A DNA stretch of 64,000 bases from Stenotrophobium rhamnosiphilum (GTDB lineage: Bacteria > Pseudomonadota > Gammaproteobacteria > Nevskiales > Nevskiaceae), in the NCBI RefSeq assembly GCF_003052265.1, contig NZ_QANS01000003.1:372001-436000 (forward strand). Direction: 5' to 3'. How positions within the stretch are numbered: position 1 is the stretch's first letter; every line of letters starts with the position of its first letter. The notes below the pieces were generated by a model. That model had not been told where the DNA came from. It worked only from the letters and a program-made list of their open reading frames with translations, and did not search any database. Shown piece after piece: positions 28,101 through 36,758 of the stretch. A program made the position numbers and the translations under genes.

Positions 28101-28325
28101 GCGATTGTTGAAGGTGCTGTGATGCGCGTTCGTCCAAAAGCGATGACGGTTGCCGTCATCATCGCGGGCTTGCTGCCATTGTTCTGGGGTGCGGGCACCG
28201 GCAGCGAAGTGATGCAGCGCATCGCTGCGCCAATGATCGGCGGCATGATCACGGCGCCGTTGTTGTCGATGATTGTGATTCCCGCGGCGTATCTGTTGAT
28301 GCGTGGGAGGAAACTAAAAAGCTGA
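25194..28325 (+). CDS. cusA: CusA-type copper/silver RND efflux pump
   Basis: The product has 1043 residues and the usual 12-helix RND topology with two large periplasmic loops. The helix 4 motif [20 protein letters not shown] holds the proton-relay Asp of heavy-metal pumps, and the porter region has [19 protein letters not shown] and [14 protein letters not shown], near-identical to E. coli CusA where Met residues bind Cu(I)/Ag(I). Together with cusCB and the Cys/Met-rich leader gene it forms a tripartite copper and silver exporter. No metal-sensing regulator lies adjacent, so control may come from elsewhere, possibly Cpx. Confidence 0.95.
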   Translation: MIARLIHWSVHNRFLVLMATALIVAIGIYSAKTTPLDAIPDLSDVQVIIKTTYPGQAPQVVEDQVTYPLTTTMLSVPGAKNVRGYSFFGDSYVYVLFEDGTDLYWARSRVLEYLSQVQGRLPPTAKAELGPDATGVGWIYEYALVDRTGQHDIGQLRALQDWFLRYELKAVPNVAEVATLGGFNQQYQIVLRPDRLRAYSITQDRVVDAIQKANSEAGGSVLDLGEAEYMVRARGYLKSIDDFNAIPVGLGSNGTPILLQDIAWVQKGPEIRRGIAELDGQGEVVGGIIVMRSGKNAMETITAVKAKLETLKKGLPKGVEIVPTYDRSALIQRAVDNLQQKLIEEFIVVAVVCVLFLFHLRSALVAIITLPIGILVAFSVMRWQGINANIMSLGGIAIAIGAMVDAAVVMIENAHKHLEEWRHKNPGLSPNTQQQVNLMASAAAEVGPALFFSLMIITLSFVPVFTLEAQEGRLFAPLAFTKTYAMAAAAALSITLIPVLMVYFIRGKIADETANPINRALIAGYKPIIHWALDRPKLVIAIATVLLLITAWPASRLGSEFMPPLEEGDVLYMPTALPGLSSGKAAEILQQTDRILKTFPEVERVFGKMGRAESATDPAPLEMMETTIMLKPHDQWRAGMTQKKLIAEMDAALKIPGMGNVWVQPIRNRIDMLATGIKSPVGIKIAGPDLKVIEKIGEEIEAVVKKVPGTSSAFSERVSGGRYIEVRPDRIAAARYGLSIDDIQRIVSLAIGGQNVGETIEGLQRFPINVRYPREMRDSITSLRELPIVTSSGAVVTLGSISEVVVTDGPPMIKSENARPNGWIYVDINDRDLGSYVHDAQKAVAEQVSLPAGYSVAWSGQFEYLERASKRLQLVVPFTLAIIFVLLFLIFRNVGEAALIMLTLPFALIGGFWLIYLLGHHLSIASGVGFIALAGVAAEFGVVMLIYLDQAVKRLEREGQLSTRDALKAAIVEGAVMRVRPKAMTVAVIIAGLLPLFWGAGTGSEVMQRIAAPMIGGMITAPLLSMIVIPAAYLLMRGRKLKS

Positions 28326-28326
28326 C

Positions 28327-28393
28327 GTAGGGCGGGAGCATCCCGCCTTCCGCGAAGAGCACTACCGCGAAAGGCGGGATGCTCCCGCCCTAC
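28327..28393. repeat. Perfect 23-bp inverted repeat between cusA and the ATL gene
   Basis: Left arm 28327-28349 (GTAGGGCGGGAGCATCCCGC...) and right arm 28371-28393 are perfect inverted copies around a 21-base loop. Each arm is itself partly self-complementary (GGCGGGAGCATCCCGCC), so it can form a branched hairpin. It has no T run; it may stop transcription from the convergent neighbours or be a dispersed palindromic unit. The CCCTAC end matches other hairpins in the window. Confidence 0.8.
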
Positions 28394-28395
28394 GG

Positions 28396-28731
28396 TTAGT
28401 CGAGAATCGGCGCGTCGGATTTTCTGCGCCATCCATAACGCACCAGATCAACTTTGCCTTTAAGAAACAGAACGCCTTCCGCTTCAAGAAGGTTTTTCTG
28501 TAGCGCATGACTTTCGCTGTCAGCCGGAAGCGAAATTTTGCCCTGTGCATTCATCACACGATGCCAGGGCACTTTCATATTGTCTGGGATATGTTTCAGC
28601 GCATAACCCGCAAGGCGCGGGTGATTGGGAAATCCCGCTTCGCGCGCGATCTGACCGTAAGTTGAAACGCGACCGCGCGGGATTTTCTTGGTGGCTTCCC
28701 AGATTGCAACGCAGCTGTCGTGAATTTTCAT
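28396..28731 (-). CDS. Alkyltransferase-like DNA repair protein (ATL)
   Basis: The product has 111 residues and belongs to the O6-methylguanine-DNA methyltransferase fold family. The catalytic Cys of the PCHR motif is replaced by Trp56 (PWHRV). Tyr25 in TYGQIAR and Arg39 are kept at the positions known for the S. pombe Atl1 phosphate-flipping Tyr and Arg finger. ATL proteins bind alkylated guanine without removing it and pass the lesion to nucleotide excision repair (UvrA, Mfd). It therefore cannot act as a methyltransferase. The gene is convergent with cusA. Confidence 0.9.
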   Translation of the reverse strand: MKIHDSCVAIWEATKKIPRGRVSTYGQIAREAGFPNHPRLAGYALKHIPDNMKVPWHRVMNAQGKISLPADSESHALQKNLLEAEGVLFLKGKVDLVRYGWRRKSDAPILD

Positions 28732-28751
28732 CGAGCTAAGCTGCTGCGATT

Positions 28752-30218
28752 TTATTTAACCGCGCGGAGTGAGGCTTTCTTACGGGGTGCGGCGGCTTTT
28801 TCAATAGCGCGTTGCTTCAGTATGCCAATGCATTCATCAAACGTACGTGAGATGCGCGTTTGATTGCGGATGCGATCAATCTTCGACCACGTCGCGCGGT
28901 CGCCGTCGCGGATGAAGCGCTGAATCTCATCATCCGTGAGGTTGGAGAACATATTGAGCAACTGCTTGGGCGTGTGACGCGGAAAAATATTGACGTCGCC
29001 GCTGTATTTCTGGCGCGTCACATTGTCGAGCTTGTTGATGATGCGACCGGCGCCGTAAGGATCCATATGCGTGCGTGCGAGCGTGAGCGCGCCGCGGCTG
29101 CCGGAGCTAGCGAGTTCGCGTGCCAGCGGAATCAGGCCGCGCTTAGGCGCAACGTCTGACATGAACGGCACAATGTGTGGATTGGTTTGGCTGACGATGT
29201 AGTGATTGCAGTTGTGCAGGCGCGCGAGGCGAAGCATCGGCAGATCGTTGGCAAGGCTGCCATCAACCCAACGTTTGCTTGGCATATACGGAACAACGCG
29301 GCCGAGATAATCGTGCGCTTCCAACATCACCGGTGGGAACACGCCGGGAACGGCGCAAGACGCCAGAATCGCGCGACGCAGCAACACATGCGGCGCAGCC
29401 AAGTAATTGAGCAGACGACCTTGCTGATGTGGGTCAGCTGGTGAAACGGTGATGCCGATGATGCGACGCGTGCGCTCAAAGGCCTGCGTGAAGCTGATCT
29501 CGCCGACGTTTTCAGCAAGGCAACGCTCAAGCTGACCGCCGTCCATCACCGCACCGCCTTTGAAAATATTGCGCAGGCTGACGCTCTGGAAGGCGCGCAG
29601 ATTCAGCCCGCCCGGTTCAAACACGCGGCCCAGTTCAGCATCGGTGCGCGAGCCCACCACGCCAGCAATGATGGAACCGGCGCTGGAACCCGAGATGACT
29701 TTGGGCAGCAGATTGCGCTCGTGCAGCGCTTTGATCACGCCGAGGTGAAACATGCCCAGCGTTGCGCCGCCGGACAGCATCAGCGCCGAGCGACCAAAAA
29801 CGGTGCCGGTACGCTTAAAGAAGATGATCTTTTCGTCTTCCGGAAAGTCCGGAAAATCGCCGATGCAGAGGTAGTCGAGGCAGCGCGCGACTTCTTCAAC
29901 GTATTGTTCGATCAGGAGTTTGGTGCCAACGCGGGCCACACCGTAGAGGGCCGGATTGGTGATGTTGCCGATGTTGCCGTGCAGGCCTTCATACAGATTG
30001 AACACCAACTGACGAACATCGCCACCTTTGCGCAGGGCGCGCATTTCGGCGAGGCGTTCTTTGATCAGAAGGTAGTCGTAGTCGTCGCTGGTGTCGTCCT
30101 GTTTCCAGGCGGCGGCACCCTCAAGGGTGTCCAGTTCGACGGCAATTTCGCGCCATTCCTTATAGTCGGCGGCCTGCTCGAGGTCGCGTTGACGGGTGAC
30201 AATAAGCTTGTTGGACAT
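28752..30218 (-). CDS. Patatin-like phospholipase with DUF3336 N-terminus
   Basis: From the ATG chosen (an in-frame ATG 12 bases upstream is less likely) the protein has 488 residues. The N-terminal DUF3336 region (about 8-140) precedes a patatin domain: oxyanion loop LSGGATLGMFHLG, nucleophile Ser179 in GSSAG, and DG dyad in WVDGSLAND. The same domain order occurs in yeast triacylglycerol lipases Tgl3-5 and bacterial homologues that act on membrane phospholipids or storage lipids. There is no signal peptide. It diverges from mprF across a 224-bp gap, suggesting lipid-related roles on both sides. Confidence 0.88.
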   Translation of the reverse strand: MSNKLIVTRQRDLEQAADYKEWREIAVELDTLEGAAAWKQDDTSDDYDYLLIKERLAEMRALRKGGDVRQLVFNLYEGLHGNIGNITNPALYGVARVGTKLLIEQYVEEVARCLDYLCIGDFPDFPEDEKIIFFKRTGTVFGRSALMLSGGATLGMFHLGVIKALHERNLLPKVISGSSAGSIIAGVVGSRTDAELGRVFEPGGLNLRAFQSVSLRNIFKGGAVMDGGQLERCLAENVGEISFTQAFERTRRIIGITVSPADPHQQGRLLNYLAAPHVLLRRAILASCAVPGVFPPVMLEAHDYLGRVVPYMPSKRWVDGSLANDLPMLRLARLHNCNHYIVSQTNPHIVPFMSDVAPKRGLIPLARELASSGSRGALTLARTHMDPYGAGRIINKLDNVTRQKYSGDVNIFPRHTPKQLLNMFSNLTDDEIQRFIRDGDRATWSKIDRIRNQTRISRTFDECIGILKQRAIEKAAAPRKKASLRAVK

Positions 30219-30230
30219 CAATAAGGGCAC

Positions 30231-30454
30231 GATTAAGGTACGGCTGGAGTGTAGGGGATTTGTCGCTTCTCCGAATACCTTAGTAGAAAGATGCGAAAAT
30301 GAATTACCCGCATGGGAACACTTGCCGCTTGTGGCTGTTTGTTATTATTTACCAGTTATATTATATATATTAAATTAAAACAAATAATACGAACCTTGCT
30401 GCATCGTGATGCTCCGTTCTCGCGACAACCTTTAGGTAGCCCTGTCATTTCTGC
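30231..30454. promoter_or_regulatory. Divergent promoter gap between patatin and mprF genes
   Basis: This 224-bp gap holds a strongly AT-rich core (about 30340-30395, with TTATATTATATATATTAAATT) in otherwise GC-rich DNA. Such a core is expected for promoters firing in both directions; TATATT-like hexamers are abundant, so no single -10 can be picked. No clear operator was seen. Confidence 0.4.
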
Positions 30455-33013
30455 ATGATCGCTCTGATTCAACGCTATAAAGCCTGGCTGATGCCGGCCG
30501 TGACGCTGCTGATTTTCAGCGTGGCTGCGCTTGTGCTGCAGCGCAGCTTGTCGCATCTGCGGTGGGCAGATGTTGTGGAAGAACTAGCGCGCACTCCATT
30601 ACAAAATATCTGGCTGGCCTCGCTATGCGCGGTGGGCAGTTACGCGATGTTGACGATGTACGACCTGCTGTCGCTACGCATCATCGGCAAAAAATTACCG
30701 CTATGGCGGGTAATCGAAACTTCATTTACTGCGTACGCCGTTGGGCATAGCGTGGGACTGTCGTCGATCTCCGGCGGTTCAGTGCGTCTGCGTCAATATT
30801 CAGCTGATGGACTCAAGGCGATGGAAATCGCTGCGGTCATTGCGCTGTGTTCGTTGACCTTCACGCTGGGCGTGTCGACCTTATTAGGTTTGTCGCTGCT
30901 GCTTGAAGGCGAACAGGCTCAGACCGTTCTGCATATCCAATTGCCCGTCGCACATTGGCTCGGCGGCTTGGTGTTGTGTGTTGTGGCGATTTATTTATTG
31001 ATCACTGCAGTGCGGCAACGTCCGCTGACGATCAGTGGCCAAGCATTCAAATTGCCTTCGTTTCATTTCAGCGCAGCGCAGCTCATCACCAGTTGTATTG
31101 ATTTGAGTTTCGCCGCCGCCGCGCTCTACTTTTTATTGCCGGATCAACTTGGTCTGAGCTTCCCGGCATTCGTCGGCATTTATGTATTGGCGCTTGCAGC
31201 AGGTGTGGCCAGCAATGTGCCGGGCGGCCTCGGTGTTTTCGAAGGCGTGCTGTTGCTGATGTTGCCTGATGTGCCCAACGACAAATTGCTTGGCGCAGTG
31301 CTGCTCTATCGCCTGATCTATTACATCGTGCCTTTCATGCTCGGCATGGCTTTGTTGTTGTGGGGAGAGTGGGAAGTACAGAGCAAGCGTTTGGAAGAGC
31401 CATTCCGCGTGGCCAAACGCTGGATCGAATTTTTGCTGCCAGAAGTGTTGTCCGTGTTGGTGTTCTTGGCAGGCGCAGTGTTGTTGCTCTCAGGCAGCTT
31501 GCCCGCGATTGGAAAGCGCATGGACTGGCTCGCCGACCTGCTGCCGCTGGGCGTCGTTGAACTCTCACATCTTGCCGGTAGCGCAGTCGGTGTCGGCCTG
31601 ATGATTCTCGCGCGCGGTCTTTATCGCCGTTTGGATGGTGCGTGGTGGTTGACGCAAGTTCTGATCGTCGCCGGTATTTTCGCGCAGCTTCTTAAAGGTG
31701 TGGATTACGAAGAAGCGCTGCTGCTGTTTGTGATCGGATTAATGTTGTGGGCCTCACGTGCACGCTTTTATCGACGCGCACCTTTGCTGGCGCAACGGTT
31801 TTCCCCGTGGTGGTTTATCAACGTCGCCTTAGTCCTGGGCGCGGCGATCTGGTTAGGCGTGGTGGCTTACAAGAACGTTAGCTACGCCAACCATCTATGG
31901 TGGGACTTCGCATTCGAAGCCGACGCGCCACGCATGCTGCGCGCCACCTTGCTCGCAGTCTTTATCGCATCAATTTTCGCGATGATGCAGTTGCTCGGCG
32001 CTTCACGCCCGCGCGCAGATTTGCCTTCTGCTGAAGATTTGGAAAAGGCGAGTGCCTGTCTGGCAAAAAGCAGCGAGACGATGGCGAACCTTGCTTTGCT
32101 CGGCGATAAGCAATTCTTGTTCTGCGATGAGGGCGACGCTTTCATCATGTATCAGCGCGGCAATCGATCTTGGATCGCGCTCGGTGATCCGGTCGGCAAT
32201 CCTGATCGGTTCGAAAATTTGGCTTGGCGCTTTAGAGAAATGTGCGACAAGCATGGCGGTCGTCCGGTGTTCTACGAAGTCAGCGCCGCGCAACTGCCTT
32301 TGTATCTCGATTTAGGGTTGTCGCTCGTTAAACTCGGCGAAGAAGCCCGCGTGCCACTCGCAAACTTTGGCCTCGAAGGTTCCAAGCGCGCCGAATTGCG
32401 CCAAGCCAAACGCAAAGCGGAGCAACGCGATGGTTTGAGCTTCCGCATTCTGCAGCCAGCAGAAGTTCCAACGCACATCGAGCAATTGCGCTTGATTTCA
32501 GACGATTGGCTCATCGCCAAGTCTGTCGCAGAGAAGGGTTTTTCTGTCGGCAACTTTGAGCCTGAGTATTTGTGCCGCTTCCCGATTGCGGTCGCAGAAA
32601 AAGACGGCGCTATCGTCGCGTTTGCGAATCTCTGGCGTACCGCGAATGAAGTCTCAGTTGATCTGATGCGTTATGGCAGCACTGCCCCGCGCGGCGTGAT
32701 GGATTATCTGTTTGTGGAAATGATGCTGTGGGGCCGCGCCAATAATTTTCAGTGGTTCAATCTGGGCATGGCGCCACTCTCTGGTTTGGAAAAACATCCA
32801 TTGGCACCGCTGTGGCACAAGCTGGGCTTGTTGGTGCATCGTTACGGCGAACCGTTCTACAACTTTGATGGTCTTCGTCGTTACAAAGAAAAATTTGATC
32901 CGGTTTGGCGTCCGCGTTATCTGGCATCGCCAGGTGGCTTGGCGCTGCCAAGAATATTATTGGATACGGCCTCGCTGATTGCGGGCGGTATGAAAGAGGT
33001 GGTTTTCAAATGA
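30455..33013 (+). CDS. mprF: Bifunctional lysylphosphatidylglycerol synthetase/flippase MprF
   Basis: The product has 852 residues. The N-terminal half has about 12-14 membrane helices of the flippase domain with the conserved GHSVGLSSISGGSVRLRQY stretch and NVPGGLGVFEGV. The C-terminal soluble domain (about 530-850, DUF2156/GNAT-like) has FLFCDEGDAFIMYQ, GDPVG and WFNLGMAPLSGL. It transfers an aminoacyl group, usually Lys, from tRNA to phosphatidylglycerol and flips the product to the outer leaflet, reducing surface negative charge and sensitivity to cationic peptides. Its stop overlaps the start of the VirJ-like gene. The amino acid specificity is not known. Confidence 0.93.
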   Translation: MIALIQRYKAWLMPAVTLLIFSVAALVLQRSLSHLRWADVVEELARTPLQNIWLASLCAVGSYAMLTMYDLLSLRIIGKKLPLWRVIETSFTAYAVGHSVGLSSISGGSVRLRQYSADGLKAMEIAAVIALCSLTFTLGVSTLLGLSLLLEGEQAQTVLHIQLPVAHWLGGLVLCVVAIYLLITAVRQRPLTISGQAFKLPSFHFSAAQLITSCIDLSFAAAALYFLLPDQLGLSFPAFVGIYVLALAAGVASNVPGGLGVFEGVLLLMLPDVPNDKLLGAVLLYRLIYYIVPFMLGMALLLWGEWEVQSKRLEEPFRVAKRWIEFLLPEVLSVLVFLAGAVLLLSGSLPAIGKRMDWLADLLPLGVVELSHLAGSAVGVGLMILARGLYRRLDGAWWLTQVLIVAGIFAQLLKGVDYEEALLLFVIGLMLWASRARFYRRAPLLAQRFSPWWFINVALVLGAAIWLGVVAYKNVSYANHLWWDFAFEADAPRMLRATLLAVFIASIFAMMQLLGASRPRADLPSAEDLEKASACLAKSSETMANLALLGDKQFLFCDEGDAFIMYQRGNRSWIALGDPVGNPDRFENLAWRFREMCDKHGGRPVFYEVSAAQLPLYLDLGLSLVKLGEEARVPLANFGLEGSKRAELRQAKRKAEQRDGLSFRILQPAEVPTHIEQLRLISDDWLIAKSVAEKGFSVGNFEPEYLCRFPIAVAEKDGAIVAFANLWRTANEVSVDLMRYGSTAPRGVMDYLFVEMMLWGRANNFQWFNLGMAPLSGLEKHPLAPLWHKLGLLVHRYGEPFYNFDGLRRYKEKFDPVWRPRYLASPGGLALPRILLDTASLIAGGMKEVVFK

Positions 33014-34407
33014 AACAACTCATCGCATTGCTGTTGGTATTGGTGGCCGGCTCTGCTCAAGCACGCGACGTGCTCTCGCATGGCCGCTTCGACAAGATCA
33101 CCATGTATCAGCCCAAGGGCACGCCGACGAGCTTCGTTATCTTTCTGTCCGGAGATGCAGGCTGGAATGGCAACGTGATCAACATGGCCAAGGCGCTGAC
33201 AGAGAAAGGTGCCTTGGTTGCAGCCGTTGATACACCCGCGCTGTTACGCAATTTCAAGAAAGATGGCGGCGATTGTTTTTCACCTGTTGGTGATTTGGAA
33301 AACCTCAGCCATTTCTTGCAGGCCTATTACAAACTCGGCGATTACTACCGCCCGATTATTGTCGGCTATGACGTTGGTGCAACACTCGCTTACGGTACTG
33401 CGGGATTAGCACCTGACAAACTGTTTGGCGGTGTCATGGCGCTGAGCTTCAACCCAGAGTTGGCATTCAAGAAGTCACTGTGCAAAGGCGATGGCTTTAA
33501 ATTTGAACTGCAGAAGAATGCACAGGGCAAGGTCAAGAGTTCGGTGCTTTATCCAACGCAGCGAATCAAAGCGCCATTCGTTGTATTGCAGGGCGAGGTC
33601 GATCCTAAATATCCATCATCGGCCGTTCAGATTTTCACGAGCACGGTGACCAATGGCCGCGTGGTGATGTTGCCTAACGTCGGTCGCTACTACGGACACG
33701 AGAAAGATTGGAAGCCGAAGTTCCTCGAAAATTATCAAACCATTGTTGCGAGCAATAAGGCTTCATCACCGCCGCCACCGCCAACATCACTCGGCAATTT
33801 GCCGGTGGTTGAAGTGCCATCGCAGGGCAAGGAAACCGACACCTTCGCGATTCTCATTTCTGGCGACGGTGGCTGGGCAGGCTTAGATAAAGAAGTTGCT
33901 GCAGCGCTGACAGCCAAAGGCGTCAGAGTAGTTGGCGTAGATTCACTGCGTTACTTCTGGGCCGCGCGCACGCCAGCAAGTACGGCCGCAGATACGGATC
34001 GCATCATTCATTACTACGCATCGAAATGGAAAAAGAAGCGCGTCATTCTGATTGGCTATTCGCAAGGTGCGAACGTGATGCCTTTCATCGTCACGCGTTT
34101 GTCCAAACCATCGCTTGAATACGTCAGCTTGGCTGTTGGCATGGGCTTGAGTGAATTCGCAACGTTTGAATTCCATCTGAGCAACTGGGTTTCAAACGGC
34201 AAAGAAGGCTTACCTACCTTGCCTGAAGTGGCCAGAATGCGCGGCATTCCGTTCCTGTGCATTTACGGTACGGGTGAAGACGACACGATTTGTCCCAAGC
34301 TACTAAGCACGCCAAGCGCGCGTGTAGTGAAGTTGCCGGGCGGGCATCACTTCGACGGCAATTACAAATTGCTTGCTGAAGAAATTTTGAAAGCAATGCC
34401 ACGCTGA
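33010..34407 (+). CDS. VirJ/AcvB-like periplasmic lysyl-PG hydrolase
   Basis: The product has 465 residues with a signal peptide (about 1-18, GSAQA). It has two tandem halves. The N-terminal half (about 25-250) has the hydrolase-like SGDAGWNG, but where the nucleophile should be it reads GYDVGA (Asp121), so it looks non-catalytic. After a Pro linker (252-258) the VirJ domain (about 265-465) has SGDGGWAGLD, nucleophile Ser351 in GYSQGANVMP, an acidic GTGEDDTICP and His near PGGHHFDG. In Agrobacterium, AcvB hydrolyses lysyl-phosphatidylglycerol and is encoded with lpiA, an mprF homologue. The four-base overlap with mprF strongly supports that pairing here. Confidence 0.88.
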   Translation: MKQLIALLLVLVAGSAQARDVLSHGRFDKITMYQPKGTPTSFVIFLSGDAGWNGNVINMAKALTEKGALVAAVDTPALLRNFKKDGGDCFSPVGDLENLSHFLQAYYKLGDYYRPIIVGYDVGATLAYGTAGLAPDKLFGGVMALSFNPELAFKKSLCKGDGFKFELQKNAQGKVKSSVLYPTQRIKAPFVVLQGEVDPKYPSSAVQIFTSTVTNGRVVMLPNVGRYYGHEKDWKPKFLENYQTIVASNKASSPPPPPTSLGNLPVVEVPSQGKETDTFAILISGDGGWAGLDKEVAAALTAKGVRVVGVDSLRYFWAARTPASTAADTDRIIHYYASKWKKKRVILIGYSQGANVMPFIVTRLSKPSLEYVSLAVGMGLSEFATFEFHLSNWVSNGKEGLPTLPEVARMRGIPFLCIYGTGEDDTICPKLLSTPSARVVKLPGGHHFDGNYKLLAEEILKAMPR

Positions 34408-34409
34408 GT

Positions 34410-34913
34410 TTGCACGTGGAGTTGTTAACCATCCTCTACGTCATCCTCGCCGTCGGCTTGGTGTTGGGTGGTTTGCTCGGCGCGATTTATCCGCTATTGC
34501 CTGGACCGCCGTTGGTGTTTGCAGGTCTTTGGCTCGGCGCATATGCCGATCAATATCAGCACGCAGGATTTAAAACGCTGGTGGTGATCGCCGTGCTCGG
34601 TGGAATCGGCATGCTGCTGGATTTTGTTGCAGCGAGTTTCGGCGCCAAGCGTGTAGGCGCTAGTCCGCAAGCGATAACCGGTGCATTTCTCGGCACGCTA
34701 GTCGGACTGTTCTTTGGAATTCCCGGGCTGATCTTCGGGCCCTTCGTCGGCGCTGTGCTCGGCGAGTTGTATGCGCAACGCTCAATCAATCAAGCTGCTG
34801 CTTCTGGGCTTGGCACGTGGCTGGGTTTGCTATTGGGCACTATTGCGAAGCTGGTGCTGTCGTTCATGATGATCGGCGTGTTTGCTTTGGCCTGGATTCT
34901 CAGCATTGCTTGA
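34410..34913 (+). CDS. DUF456-family small membrane protein
   Basis: The product has about 167 residues with four or five membrane helices and Gly-rich repeats (LGGLLGAIYPLLPGPPLVFAG, FFGIPGLIFGPFVGAVLGE). The PLLPGPP motif is the DUF456 signature. The start is uncertain: TTG at 34410 or GTG at 34416 in the same frame; both are weak. It directly follows the VirJ-like gene and is probably part of the mprF transcript. Function unknown; context suggests membrane-lipid homeostasis. Its last 84 bases overlap the 3' end of the convergent phosphoethanolamine transferase gene. Confidence 0.8.
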   Translation: MHVELLTILYVILAVGLVLGGLLGAIYPLLPGPPLVFAGLWLGAYADQYQHAGFKTLVVIAVLGGIGMLLDFVAASFGAKRVGASPQAITGAFLGTLVGLFFGIPGLIFGPFVGAVLGELYAQRSINQAAASGLGTWLGLLLGTIAKLVLSFMMIGVFALAWILSIA

Positions 34914-36551
34914 GAGCACTAAATTGCGCGCAAAGGCCGAGGGCTCGTAGGGCTTGTGGCCGATGTAGCGTGTCCGTGCAACGAAGTCAGGACCGAGTAA
35001 ATCAAGCTGAGGCTGATCCTTGCTCGTCTCGATGTGTGCGAGATCCAGTAGCGTCCAATCGAGCACATCGGTTTGGAATGGGCGCTGCTCAAGTTTGAAC
35101 TTCATGGCTGGATCCATTGGCTGCGACTTCCAAACAATCAACGGCACGGTGACGCCAGCTTCGCTGAGCGAATGTCCAGCAAAGTCACGCGTGTGGCCCA
35201 CTTCCTCTGCATGATCGGGCGTGTATAGGAAAGCACCAGAAGCATTGCCAACATCGGCTTTAAAGCTATCCAGAAGGCGCGCGATGATGGTGTCCTGATA
35301 AAGGATGGCGTTGTCGTAGCTATTGCGCATCATGCGCACCCACAGAGAGCGGCCGTCCTTGCGCATTTTTTCCATCGTTGCATCGTCGACGTCGGAGAAG
35401 CGATGGAACGCTGGAGGCGAGCGCAGGTCGTAGTGCGCGTGCGCGCCGAGCAGGTGGACGAAGATCATCTTGCGAGGAGCGGGATCTTTTAATGCTGCGT
35501 CCCAGTAAGGCAAAACGTCTTCGTCGAGTTTGCGGTCGCTGCGACCGCCGCCGGTGTTGGTGATATTCACCGAGTCGGCTTCTTCGGCATAACGCGAATT
35601 AATGAAACGATCGTGCTGGTTGGAGATCCAGAAAGTTTTGTAGCCAGCCGCTTTGGCGAGCATGACAACGCTGGGCTCGGCCTCGTCATCAACTTTGCTG
35701 CCAATCACAGCCGGCGTCAGCATCAGTCGGAACGAACCGACAGTGCCAGCGGCGCCGGAGATCACGTCGCGGAATACCAGCGCGTCCTTCGTTTCGTGCA
35801 TCAGCTCCGGTGTTGTGGCGCGCGGATAGCCGTATAGCTGCCAGTTCCAACGGTTGGTACTTTCACCAATCACTACAGCGATCGTGTGTTGTTTTGGGCC
35901 GTCATAAACCGGCGCCCACATGGGGAGCTTTTGCTCAGCGAGCCGACGCTTGATATGTAGTTGGCCAAGCTGATTGTGGAAGCGCTGATAGCTCACCGCT
36001 TGCGTCGGCCAAAAGAAGATCGGATTGGCCCCGCGGAATGTTGGATTGGCATGCAGGCCGACAAAGATGACGAGCAATCCAATCGCCCAGCCAGCCTTAT
36101 GTCGCTGAAGCACTTCAGTGTTGGGACGCAGCCATACCAGCAGTCCCAGCAACAAGGTCGTTGCGAGCAGATGACCCAAGAGCATCGATCCATACTGCTG
36201 TATGAATTCGAAAGTCTCTTCACTGTTGGTGTTGCTGATCGCGTCGACGACGATCAGCGTATCGGGATCAGTGCCGTAGAAGTTTGAGAGGAACGCTTTG
36301 ACGCCGGTGTGAACAGCGAACAGGGTGATCCATGCGAAATAGGCGATGCGTTGGGTTCGACCCTGCAGCAGTCGGCATAAGGGATAACTGCCCAAGGCAA
36401 AAACCAGACCGGCCTTGAGCGTTTCGCGCCAGCTGACATCAAGCGCTGCATAGGCGATCAGCAGGATGCAGGTGCTGACCACGATGCCATAGCGTTGAGC
36501 CGCCCACGACTGGGCACGCGACGAGATTGTCGCAACGGCCGACGTATTCAT
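34830..36551 (-). CDS. Phosphoethanolamine transferase, CptA/EptC type
   Basis: The product has 573 residues: five N-terminal membrane helices (about 1-165) and a periplasmic sulfatase/alkaline-phosphatase-fold domain. The nucleophile region reads VIGESTNRWNWQLYGYPRATTPEL (catalytic Thr in the GEST motif), with metal-site motifs YKTFWISNQ, FVHLLGAHAHYDLR and TPDHAEEVG. It moves phosphoethanolamine from phosphatidylethanolamine to lipid A or core sugars; the sequence is closer to CptA/EptC than to EptA by motif. It should neutralise surface phosphates and so complements the mprF neighbour. It is convergent with and overlaps DUF456. Confidence 0.88.
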   Translation of the reverse strand: MNTSAVATISSRAQSWAAQRYGIVVSTCILLIAYAALDVSWRETLKAGLVFALGSYPLCRLLQGRTQRIAYFAWITLFAVHTGVKAFLSNFYGTDPDTLIVVDAISNTNSEETFEFIQQYGSMLLGHLLATTLLLGLLVWLRPNTEVLQRHKAGWAIGLLVIFVGLHANPTFRGANPIFFWPTQAVSYQRFHNQLGQLHIKRRLAEQKLPMWAPVYDGPKQHTIAVVIGESTNRWNWQLYGYPRATTPELMHETKDALVFRDVISGAAGTVGSFRLMLTPAVIGSKVDDEAEPSVVMLAKAAGYKTFWISNQHDRFINSRYAEEADSVNITNTGGGRSDRKLDEDVLPYWDAALKDPAPRKMIFVHLLGAHAHYDLRSPPAFHRFSDVDDATMEKMRKDGRSLWVRMMRNSYDNAILYQDTIIARLLDSFKADVGNASGAFLYTPDHAEEVGHTRDFAGHSLSEAGVTVPLIVWKSQPMDPAMKFKLEQRPFQTDVLDWTLLDLAHIETSKDQPQLDLLGPDFVARTRYIGHKPYEPSAFARNLVLSSNAENPGQSKHADHHERQHQLRNSAQ

Positions 36552-36758
36552 CTCCCAGGTCCCTCCCCAAACATTCTGCTTACGCGGCTAACTCCACCGA
36601 CTCTCCCGTGGCTCGATACGCAAGACGCGGGGGCGAGGAGTTGCTGCATTTTTGTATTTACAGACTTATTCATACCCGTGAAGCCACGCGCAGTCAATGG
36701 AATGCCAGCGCTTGCAAGGGCTAGCGTGGGGCAATTCGTGACTTTGGGCTGAGGGTTT

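Noticed and set aside
32905-33009. Upstream extension of the VirJ-like gene inside mprF
   Set aside because: The signal peptide begins at 33010 in the ATGA overlap; the extension reads a shadow of mprF.
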